A stretch of DNA of 64,000 nt from Pseudomonas saudimassiliensis (lineage in GTDB: Bacteria > Pseudomonadota > Gammaproteobacteria > Pseudomonadales > Pseudomonadaceae). The position numbers were made by a program, and so were the translations under genes. The stretch lies in NCBI RefSeq assembly GCF_000939975.1, contig NZ_LK391969.1, positions 248,001 to 312,000 of the forward strand, written 5' to 3'. Positions 57,318 through 64,000 of the stretch are shown in pieces (position 1 is the stretch's first letter; every line of letters starts with the position of its first letter). Under the pieces are notes generated by a model. The model ran no database searches, was not told where the DNA came from, and was given only the letters and a program-made list of their open reading frames with translations.

Positions 57318-59786
57318 CTATCCCGCGCTGCGCGCCACCTGGCGGATGGACAGGCGGATTTCGGCGCTGAGCACGCGCTTGGCGGTGTTTTCCGCGATGT
57401 CTTCCAGCTCCGGTAGATAGTGCAGCCGCCCCTCGCTGTCGGCCGTTAGGACTTCAAAGGTCTGTAGCCGCTGGATGAACTGGCGGAACAGCGTTTTATC
57501 GAAGAACTCCGGGGCATTGAGGCCATGCAGGATCGACAGGCGCTGGGCCATGATGGTGCAGAGCGCTTCCAATTGATCGGCGGTGAGGCTGCCGTTGGGG
57601 TTGTTCAGCAGCAAGGCCGCCGCCATGTAGAAACGCTCCAGCATCTGGATAATGCTGCGCGCCAGCAGGGTCAACAGGACGAACTCGGCGGAGGCGGTAT
57701 CGGGGCGATGGATCTGGCCATTGTCCTCGCGCAGCAGGCCGCGGCCGATCAGGCCGTCGACGTAGCGGTCGACCATGCCAGCCAGCTCATCCTCCGGCCA
57801 ATGCAGAAAGAGTTCACCCTGGAGGTAAGGGTAGAGCGCCGTCACCAGCCGGGTGATCTGCTCACGGTTCATCCGGGCATTGTTCAGAAACAGGCTGGCA
57901 ATCAACGCCGGTAGGGCCACCAGGTGCAGGATGTTGTTGCGGTACCAGGTCATCAGCACCGCCTGGGGCTCATCGAGAAACAGGATTTCGCCGAGGGCAT
58001 CGGACTGCCGGCCGATCATGCCCATGGCTTCCACATGGCGGATCTGGTCCATGCCGCCGAGGGCGGAGAGGGTCACGTTGGCGCTGTAGGGGACATCGCG
58101 CAGCAGCCCGGTAAAGCAATCAAGAGTGCGCGCCAGGGTGGCTTCGTCCAGGGCCAGGCGCCGGGTCGAGAGCATGACCAGCGCTACCAGGTTGACCGGG
58201 TTGGCGTCCGCCGCGGCATTGATCGCGCCCCCGAGGGTGCGGGCCAGTTGGTGGGTGGCCTCGGGCAACCAGTCGGGGCGGTATTCCGGCCCGCCCCGCT
58301 GGTCGCGCCAGCCGGGGTGCTGCTGGTCGAGAAAGTCATTCAGCGCCACCGGGCTGCCGAAATTGAGGGCTACTTCGCCGAATCGCAGCTTGAGCGCCGA
58401 CAGCACACGGAACAGGTCGAAGAAGGATTCCTTCTTCTTTTCCTTGCCGCGCAGCTCACCCAGGTAGGTGCGCCCTTCAAGCACCCGCTCATAGCCGATG
58501 TACACCGGCATGAACACGATCGGCCGGCGCGAGGAGCGCAGGTAGCTGCGCAGGGTGATCGCCAGCATGCCGGTCTTCGGATCGAGCAGCCGGCCGGTGC
58601 GCGAGCGGCCGCCCTCGATGAAATACTCGACCGGGAACCCGCGACTGAACAGGGTATGCAGGTATTCGTTGAACACCGCGGTGTACAGCTGGTTGCCGCG
58701 GAAGCTGCGGCGCATGAAGAAGGCGCCGCCGCGGCGCAGGATGCTGCCGATGACCGGCATGTTCAGGTTGATCCCGGCGGCAATGTGCGGCGGCGTCAGG
58801 CTGCTGCGAAACAGCAGATAGGACAGCAGCAGATAGTCGATATGGCTGCGGTGGCACGGCACGTAGATGATTTCGTTGCCCCGGGCGATGTCCTGCACGT
58901 TCTCCAGGTTATTGACCTTCACCCCGTCATACAGCTTGTTCCAGAACCAGGACAGGACAATTTCCAGAAAGCGGATGATGGTATAGGTGAAGTCCGAGGC
59001 GATCTCGTCGGCATAGCGGGCCGCCCGCTGGCGGGCGCGCTCCTCGCTGAAATTCTGCTCGGCGGCTTCGCGGGCGATGGCGGCCCGTACCAGCGGACCG
59101 TGCATCAGGCCCTTGAGCAGGGTACGGCGGTGGGACAGGTCGGGACCGACCACGGCGCCGCGCTGCTGCTTGAAGTGCACCCGCAGCTGCCGGCTGATCT
59201 TGCGCAGGTTACGGTTGTGTCCGAGGTTTTCGTCAGCCAGGTCGCGCAGTGACAGGGGCTCGCCGAAGCTCACCCGGATCTTGCGGCCGTGCACCAGGAT
59301 CGCGAACAGCTTGCGCAGTTTGCCGCCCATGCCCCAGTTATGGGCGAACAGCAGCTTCAGCGGCGAGGATTCGGCGTCCGGCGACTGGCCCCAGAACACG
59401 CTCACCGGCACGATCTTCACCTCCGGGATCACCCGCAGCTCCACCGCCGTCAGCGCGCGCAGCAAGCGTGGTGAGCGCGTGCGCGGATCGGGACGTCCGC
59501 TCCAGGCCAGGTCGCTGGTGAGATGAAAGTGGGCTTCGGGCTCCTCCAGGCCGCCGCCGGGAGGCAGGTGGGGTCGCGGCAGGCCCAGGCGGCGGCACTC
59601 ATGATCCAGCACCAGCAGGTCGGAAAAAGAACGTCCCGGCAGTACATAGAGGATGGGGGCATCGGGCGCCGGGGTGATCTTCGCCAGCGGATTGCCGATG
59701 CTGTCGGAGCGAGCCCACAGGTACAGCAGGTTACGCATCAGGCCGAGACGCAGGCGTCGGAACAGGGAGGGCTGGACTGCGGGCAT
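57318..59786 (-). CDS. plsB: Glycerol-3-phosphate 1-O-acyltransferase PlsB
   Basis: An 822-residue membrane-associated acyltransferase of normal PlsB length. The four acyltransferase blocks are intact: [17 protein letters not shown] (HX4D), [40 protein letters not shown] and [16 protein letters not shown]. It puts the first fatty acid on glycerol-3-phosphate in phospholipid synthesis. The minus-strand start ATG 59786 lacks a strong Shine-Dalgarno sequence. It is divergent from the ABC transporter operon. Confidence 0.96.
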   Translation of the reverse strand: MPAVQPSLFRRLRLGLMRNLLYLWARSDSIGNPLAKITPAPDAPILYVLPGRSFSDLLVLDHECRRLGLPRPHLPPGGGLEEPEAHFHLTSDLAWSGRPDPRTRSPRLLRALTAVELRVIPEVKIVPVSVFWGQSPDAESSPLKLLFAHNWGMGGKLRKLFAILVHGRKIRVSFGEPLSLRDLADENLGHNRNLRKISRQLRVHFKQQRGAVVGPDLSHRRTLLKGLMHGPLVRAAIAREAAEQNFSEERARQRAARYADEIASDFTYTIIRFLEIVLSWFWNKLYDGVKVNNLENVQDIARGNEIIYVPCHRSHIDYLLLSYLLFRSSLTPPHIAAGINLNMPVIGSILRRGGAFFMRRSFRGNQLYTAVFNEYLHTLFSRGFPVEYFIEGGRSRTGRLLDPKTGMLAITLRSYLRSSRRPIVFMPVYIGYERVLEGRTYLGELRGKEKKKESFFDLFRVLSALKLRFGEVALNFGSPVALNDFLDQQHPGWRDQRGGPEYRPDWLPEATHQLARTLGGAINAAADANPVNLVALVMLSTRRLALDEATLARTLDCFTGLLRDVPYSANVTLSALGGMDQIRHVEAMGMIGRQSDALGEILFLDEPQAVLMTWYRNNILHLVALPALIASLFLNNARMNREQITRLVTALYPYLQGELFLHWPEDELAGMVDRYVDGLIGRGLLREDNGQIHRPDTASAEFVLLTLLARSIIQMLERFYMAAALLLNNPNGSLTADQLEALCTIMAQRLSILHGLNAPEFFDKTLFRQFIQRLQTFEVLTADSEGRLHYLPELEDIAENTAKRVLSAEIRLSIRQVARSAG

Positions 59787-60086
59787 GGGTGATCTCTGGT
59801 GGCGGCAACGACCGTGCGATTCTACCGCTTTTCAACACCTTGTTACATTCAGCCATGCCCTCCAGGCTCTTGAAAGGCCAACGGAGCGTGCCCATATCAA
59901 CTGGCGGCAATCAATTTGCCGGGCGCGGGGAGGGGCCTCTCGGGATTGCCGAGGGGCCGGTGTCCTGGAACGACTGCCAGCCCGAAATGTCCTTTCCCCG
60001 TGCGCTGATAATCAATGTATCCTTGCGCTTTTACGGCGCGCGCCTGATTGCGACGTGCCGGTATTCCAGAGGAAGTGGAAGAGGCC
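59787..60086. other. plsB / ABC-transporter divergent intergenic region
   Basis: About 300 bases without a credible gene. It must hold promoters for both sides. The only clear structure is GGCCTCTCGG / CCGAGGGGCC (59935-59963), an imperfect inverted repeat of about ten pairs. No convincing -35/-10 pair was found on either strand. Confidence 0.4.
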
Positions 60087-61016
60087 ATGATAAAGATAAA
60101 CAGCCTGACCAAACGCTTTGGCGACCATGTCGCCGTGGACAATCTGTCCTTTGAGGTACAACCGGGGGAAGTTCTGGGCTTTCTTGGCCCCAACGGTGCC
60201 GGCAAGTCCACCACCATGAAGATGCTCACCGGCTTTCTGACGCCGGACGGCGGCAGCGCCTCCATCTGCGGTTTCGACATCAGTACCCAGATTCTCCAGG
60301 CCCAGCGGCAGATGGGCTACCTGCCCGAGGGCGCGCCCTGCTATGGCGATATGCGCGTGCAGCGGTTCCTCGAGTTCATTGCCGAGGTGCGGGGGCTGCG
60401 CGGCGCCGACAAGCAGCGCCAGGTGGAGCGGGCGGTCGAGCAGGTGGAGCTGCAGGGCGTGCTCGGCCAGAGCATCGATACGCTGTCCAAGGGCTTCAAG
60501 CGCCGGGTCGGCCTGGCCCAGGCCATCCTGCATGATCCCAAGGTGCTGATCCTGGACGAGCCCACCGATGGCCTCGACCCCAACCAGAAACACCAGGTCC
60601 GGCAGTTGATCCAGCAGCTGGCCAGCGACAGCAACAAGATAGTGGTGATCTCGACCCACATCCTCGAAGAAGTCAGCGCCGTGTGCACCCGCGCCGTGGT
60701 CATTGCCCGGGGGCGCCTGCTGGCCGATGGTCCGCCGGACGAGCTGGAGGCCCGCTCGAAATATCACCAGGCGGTCACCGTATTGCTGCAGCAGCCGGTC
60801 GACAGCCAGCCGCTGCTCGGCCTGCCCGGGGTCAAGGAAGTCGAGGTGCTGCGCGACGGTCATCAATTGACAGTGATCGCCGAACCGGGCGCGATCATCT
60901 TCCCGTCGGTGGGCGAATATGCCCGTCAGCAGCAGTGGCAAGTCAAGGAACTGTCGGTCGAGCGGGGGCGTCTTGATGAAGTCTTCCGCCGCCTGACTGC
61001 GGAGGAGGCCGCATGA
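60087..61016 (+). CDS. ABC transporter ATP-binding protein, GldA-like
   Basis: A 309-residue ATPase. Walker A GPNGAGKST, Q-loop YLPEGAPCYGDM, signature LSKGFKRRVGLAQA, Walker B VLILDEPTDGLDP and the H-loop ISTHILEE. The C-terminal 80 residues form a small extra domain typical of the GldA/NatA-like exporters. It works with the permease and GldG-like proteins encoded directly downstream (four-base overlap). ATG 60087 follows AGAGG. The substrate is unknown. Confidence 0.88.
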   Translation: MIKINSLTKRFGDHVAVDNLSFEVQPGEVLGFLGPNGAGKSTTMKMLTGFLTPDGGSASICGFDISTQILQAQRQMGYLPEGAPCYGDMRVQRFLEFIAEVRGLRGADKQRQVERAVEQVELQGVLGQSIDTLSKGFKRRVGLAQAILHDPKVLILDEPTDGLDPNQKHQVRQLIQQLASDSNKIVVISTHILEEVSAVCTRAVVIARGRLLADGPPDELEARSKYHQAVTVLLQQPVDSQPLLGLPGVKEVEVLRDGHQLTVIAEPGAIIFPSVGEYARQQQWQVKELSVERGRLDEVFRRLTAEEAA

Positions 61017-61747
61017 GCAGTCTTGGTGTGATTTTCAAACGCGAGCTGGGCAGCTATTTCGCCACCCCGCTGGCCTATATCTTCATCGTTATCTTCCTGG
61101 TGCTGTCGGCGGTCTTCACCTTCTACCTGGGTGGCTTCTACGAGGGCGGCCAGGCTGACCTGATTCCCTTCTTCAACTTCCACCCCTGGCTGTACCTGTT
61201 CCTGGTACCGGCGGTGGCCATGCGCCTGTGGGCCGAGGAGCGCAAGTCCGGCACCATCGAGCTGCTGATGACGCTGCCGGTGTCACGCACCGACATGGTA
61301 CTGGGCAAGTTCCTCGCCGCCTGGGTCTTCGTCGGTATTGCGCTGGTGCTGACCTTCCCGATCATCATCACGGTCAACTACCTGGGCTCGCCGGACAACG
61401 GTGCGATCTTCACCGGTTACCTGGGCAGCTGGTTGCTGGCCGGTGGCTACCTGGCTATCGGTTCGTGCATGTCGGCGCTGACCAAGAACCAGGTCATCGC
61501 CTTCATCCTCAGCGTGGTGGCCTGTTTCGTCTTCATCGTCAGCGGGTTCCCGCTGGTGCTGGACCTGTTCAGCGGCTGGGCTCCCCAGTGGCTGCTGGAC
61601 GCCATTGCCTCACTCAGTTTCCTGATTCGCTTCGACGCCATCAGCAAGGGCGTACTGGATCTGCGTGACCTGCTGTATTTCATATCGCTGATGGCCGCCT
61701 GGCTGCTGGCCACCGCGATCGTCATCGACCTGAAAAAGGCCGATTGA
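61013..61747 (+). CDS. ABC-2 type permease, GldF-like
   Basis: A 244-residue protein with six membrane spans. The N-terminal IFKRELGSYFATPLAYIFIVIFLVLS and the ERKSGTIELLMTLPVSRTDMVLGKFLAAW motif are typical of the ABC-2 permeases of the GldF/NosY type. It overlaps the ATPase gene by four bases. It pairs with that ATPase; in Bacteroidetes the homologues are gliding genes, but in pseudomonads the transported molecule is not known. Confidence 0.87.
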   Translation: MSSLGVIFKRELGSYFATPLAYIFIVIFLVLSAVFTFYLGGFYEGGQADLIPFFNFHPWLYLFLVPAVAMRLWAEERKSGTIELLMTLPVSRTDMVLGKFLAAWVFVGIALVLTFPIIITVNYLGSPDNGAIFTGYLGSWLLAGGYLAIGSCMSALTKNQVIAFILSVVACFVFIVSGFPLVLDLFSGWAPQWLLDAIASLSFLIRFDAISKGVLDLRDLLYFISLMAAWLLATAIVIDLKKAD

Positions 61748-61764
61748 GGCAAGGGAGAACAACA

Positions 61765-63609
61765 ATGAAACGACTCATGTATTCAGGTACCGGTCTGCTG
61801 GTACTGCTGCTGGCGTTCATCGCCTTCAATATGGCCTCTGGCGTGCTGCTGCCTGGGGCCCGGCTCGACCTGACCGAACAGAAGCTGTTCACCATCTCCG
61901 ACGGTACCCGCGACATCCTCGAAGAGTTGGACGAGCCCATCACCCTGTACTTCTTCTTCTCCGACCGGGCGAGCAAGGACATGGTCGTGCTGCGCAACTA
62001 CGCCCGCCGGGTGGAGGAGATGCTGCGTGAGTACGAGCGCGTCGCCGACGGCAAGCTGAAGCTGCAGATCATCGACCCGCAACCCTTCTCCGAGGCGGAG
62101 GACCGGGCTGCCGAGTTCGGGCTGCAGGCCGTGCCGCTGACCCAGACGGGCGAACAGCTGTATTTTGGCCTGGCCGGCACCAATGAGCTGGCGCAGCAGG
62201 AGATCATCCCATTCTTCGCCCTGGAGCAGGAAGGCCTGCTGGAATACGAGTTGAGCCGCCTGATCAACAGCCTGGCGAACCCCGAGAAGCCCCAGATCGG
62301 GCTGATCTCCGGGTTGCCCATGGGCGGCGGCATGAACCCCATGACCGGTCAGCCGGCTGCGCCCTGGGTGGCGTTCGAGCAGATGCAGCAGATGTTCGAA
62401 GTACAGCAGCTGGAAGCCGATATCGATACCATTCCAGAGGACATCGACGTCCTGCTGCTGGTCCATCCCAAGGCTCTGAGCGAGGCGGCCCTGTTCGCCA
62501 TTGACCAGTTCGTGCTGGGCGGCGGCAAGCTGCTGGCCTTCATTGATCCGCTGGCCGAATCGGACCAGAGCATGGAGGCGATGATGGAAGGCATGGCCGA
62601 CGGCAAGGCGTCGGATCTGGGTCCGCTGCTGGCCGCCTGGGGGGTTAACTACAATCCCGAGCAGGTGGTGCTGGACAGCCGCCTGGGCATGTCGGTCAGT
62701 CGTGGCCAGGGCCAATTGCCGGCGCGGCATATCGGCTGGCTGGAAGTCGAGCCGGCGTTCATGAGCCGCGAGGATATCGTCACCGCACCGCTGCAACTGC
62801 TGACCGTAGCCACCGCGGGTGCCCTGCAGCCGCAGGAGGGTGCCAGCACCCAGTTCCTGCCGTTGCTGTCGAGCAGCCCCCACAGTGCGCTGGCGCCCAG
62901 CAGCCGTTTCAGCCGCATGCAGGATCCGGAAATCCTGCTTACCGGATTCAAGGCTGACGACCAGATCTACCACTTCGCCGCCCGTCTGCAGGGCCCGGCG
63001 CGTACTGCCTATCCGGATGGCCTGGAAGGGCGTGAACTTGAACTGAGCGAGACCGACAACATCAACGTGCTGCTGGTGGCCGATACCGATCTGCTCACCG
63101 ACCGCATGTGGGTGCAGGTACAGGATTTCTTCGGCCAGCGCGTTCCCCAGCCCTGGGCGGACAATGGTGGTCTGTTGATCAATGCCCTGGATAACCTCTC
63201 CGGTTCCGAAGCGCTGATCAGCGTGCGTTCGCGGGGCGATTTCAGCCGCCCGTTCACCGTCGTCGAGGATCTGCAACGCAAGGCTGAGCGCCGTTATCGC
63301 GCCAGTGAGCAGCGGCTGCAGCAGCAGCTGGAGCAAACCGAGCAGCGTCTGCGCGAACTGCAGCAGGGCCAGGATCCGACCCAGCTGACCGAGCTGAATG
63401 CCGAGCAGGAGCAGGCGATCCAGCGCTTTCTGGATGAAAAGCTGGCGATCCGCAAGCAGCTGCGGGATGTGCGCTATGAGCTGAACGCCGATATCGAGCG
63501 CCTGGGTAACCTGCTCAAGGTGATCAACATTGCCCTGGTACCGGCCCTGCTGACCCTGGGCGTGCTGCTGTGGTGGCTGATCGGCCGGGCACGCCGGCGC
63601 GCGGTGTGA
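61765..63609 (+). CDS. GldG-like ABC transporter accessory protein
   Basis: A 614-residue protein with an N-terminal membrane span (about 7-28), a large extracytoplasmic domain and a C-terminal span (about 586-605, IALVPALLTLGVLLWWLIG). The domain begins RLDLTEQKLFTISDGTRDILEELDEPITLYFFFSD, the hallmark of GldG/ABC_transp_aux proteins, and has a coiled-coil stretch about 505-575 (EQRLQQQLEQTEQRLRELQQG). ATG 61765 follows AAGGGAG. It forms the auxiliary part of the ATPase/permease system. Confidence 0.86.
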   Translation: MKRLMYSGTGLLVLLLAFIAFNMASGVLLPGARLDLTEQKLFTISDGTRDILEELDEPITLYFFFSDRASKDMVVLRNYARRVEEMLREYERVADGKLKLQIIDPQPFSEAEDRAAEFGLQAVPLTQTGEQLYFGLAGTNELAQQEIIPFFALEQEGLLEYELSRLINSLANPEKPQIGLISGLPMGGGMNPMTGQPAAPWVAFEQMQQMFEVQQLEADIDTIPEDIDVLLLVHPKALSEAALFAIDQFVLGGGKLLAFIDPLAESDQSMEAMMEGMADGKASDLGPLLAAWGVNYNPEQVVLDSRLGMSVSRGQGQLPARHIGWLEVEPAFMSREDIVTAPLQLLTVATAGALQPQEGASTQFLPLLSSSPHSALAPSSRFSRMQDPEILLTGFKADDQIYHFAARLQGPARTAYPDGLEGRELELSETDNINVLLVADTDLLTDRMWVQVQDFFGQRVPQPWADNGGLLINALDNLSGSEALISVRSRGDFSRPFTVVEDLQRKAERRYRASEQRLQQQLEQTEQRLRELQQGQDPTQLTELNAEQEQAIQRFLDEKLAIRKQLRDVRYELNADIERLGNLLKVINIALVPALLTLGVLLWWLIGRARRRAV

Positions 63610-63622
63610 GAAGGAGAAGGAC

Positions 63623-64000
63623 ATGCGTAACAAACCACTGATTTTTACCCTGGTGCTGACAGCGGTACTGGTCGCCCTGGCGCTGAACCTGCGTGACCAG
63701 GGCCGGGTGGCGGATCTGGCCACCCGCAACCTGCTGTCGCCGATGCAGACCAAGCAGTTGGCCCAGGTAGATCGCATCACCCTGGCGCGCGGTGAGGGGC
63801 AGGTGGAACTGGCTCGCGAAGGGGAAGAATGGGGCGTGGCCAGCCACGCCGGCTTCCCGGCGCAGCGCGAGCGGCTGGCCGCGCTGCTGCACGCATTGCG
63901 CGGTGCTCGGGTAGTCGAGGAGAAGACCGATAACCCGGAACACCATGCTCGCCTGGGCCTGGATCCGCACGCGACAGACAGCGAAGCGCTGCAGGTCAGC
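63623..64000 (+). CDS. DUF4340 protein, 5' part (runs off the window)
   Basis: The frame reads 126 codons to the window edge: a signal anchor (MRNKPLIFTLVLTAVLVALAL), then LLSPMQTKQLAQVDRITLARGEGQVELAREGEEWGVASHAGFPAQ, the usual beginning of DUF4340. These proteins follow GldG-like genes in many proteobacteria and seem to be part of the same envelope complex. AAGGAGAAGG precedes the ATG. The 3' end is not in the window. Confidence 0.82.
   Translation, partial: MRNKPLIFTLVLTAVLVALALNLRDQGRVADLATRNLLSPMQTKQLAQVDRITLARGEGQVELAREGEEWGVASHAGFPAQRERLAALLHALRGARVVEEKTDNPEHHARLGLDPHATDSEALQVS

Noticed and set aside
59653-60090. Open frame of 145 codons in the plsB-ABC spacer
   Set aside because: It begins inside plsB on the other strand, has no domain and stops inside the ABC ATPase start; composition suggests non-coding.

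Overview
The window is 64 kb of GC-rich, densely packed chromosome from a gammaproteobacterium of the Pseudomonas lineage. The evidence is gene order and protein character: algU-mucA-mucB-rseC-mucD next to divergent nadB, lepA-lepB-rnc-era-recO-pdxJ-acpS, a GacS-type kinase beside cysM-rlmD-relA-mazG, and xerD-dsbC-hom-thrC. A marine or environmental Pseudomonas/Halopseudomonas-like genome is my best guess, from memory of family synteny and not from a search. I saw no tRNA or rRNA gene, prophage, transposase, integron or CRISPR array. The XerD here is the chromosomal housekeeping recombinase.

Layout. 1-3.05 kb: a three-gene periplasmic thiol-redox operon (3' part of dsbD, an Lgt-like/TlpA fusion, dsbG). 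3.15-4.5 kb: a short-chain dehydrogenase plus an NTF2-like protein, closed by a clear terminator. 4.6-9.15 kb: xerD, dsbC, hom, thrC. 9.4-14.7 kb: an aa3/caa3-type cytochrome oxidase cluster (CopD-like protein, divergent DUF2231 protein, lipoprotein CuA subunit, fused subunit I-III, a small membrane protein, CtaG). 14.7-19.9 kb: ExoD-like protein, the opgG/opgH osmoregulated periplasmic glucan genes with a small ORF between them, MgtC family protein. 19.9-24.95 kb: yaeQ, recJ, prfB (with its programmed +1 frameshift), lysS. 24.95-25.5 kb: a gene-free stretch with two large inverted-repeat elements. 25.5-28.7 kb: DUF1704 (QEGLA) protein, small membrane protein, ung, enoyl-CoA hydratase. 28.7-31.7 kb (minus): ygfZ, HDOD protein, nitronate monooxygenase. 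31.8-34.1 kb: sdhE, ygfX-like gene, convergent nadB. 34.3-38.5 kb: the AlgU envelope-stress operon with two AlgU-type promoters. 38.6-45.3 kb: lepA to acpS. 45.3-53.5 kb: gacS (minus), cysM, rlmD, relA, mazG. 53.8-59.8 kb: adk, tsaB, a small Pro/Ala-rich protein, DUF72, rsmJ, plsB (minus). 60.1-64 kb: a GldA/GldF/GldG-like ABC system followed by a DUF4340 protein that runs off the window.

How the genes work together. Several blocks deal with the envelope: disulfide isomerisation (DsbD/DsbG/DsbC), envelope-stress sensing (AlgU/MucA/MucB/MucD), signal peptidase, periplasmic glucans and phospholipid synthesis. Global regulators (GacS, RelA, AlgU) and translation factors (RF2, LysS, LepA, Era, RlmD, RsmJ, TsaB) are interleaved.

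Most of the window is ordinary core genome. The observations I would follow up are: the paired inverted-repeat elements whose arms differ between copies while the core is conserved (24988-25410); a coxB gene with no usable in-frame start codon; an OpgH without its usual N-terminal cytoplasmic region, preceded by an extra small ORF; the Lgt-like/TlpA fusion; and an SPY instead of SPF tripeptide in RF2. I did not find a clearly new defence or biosynthetic system.
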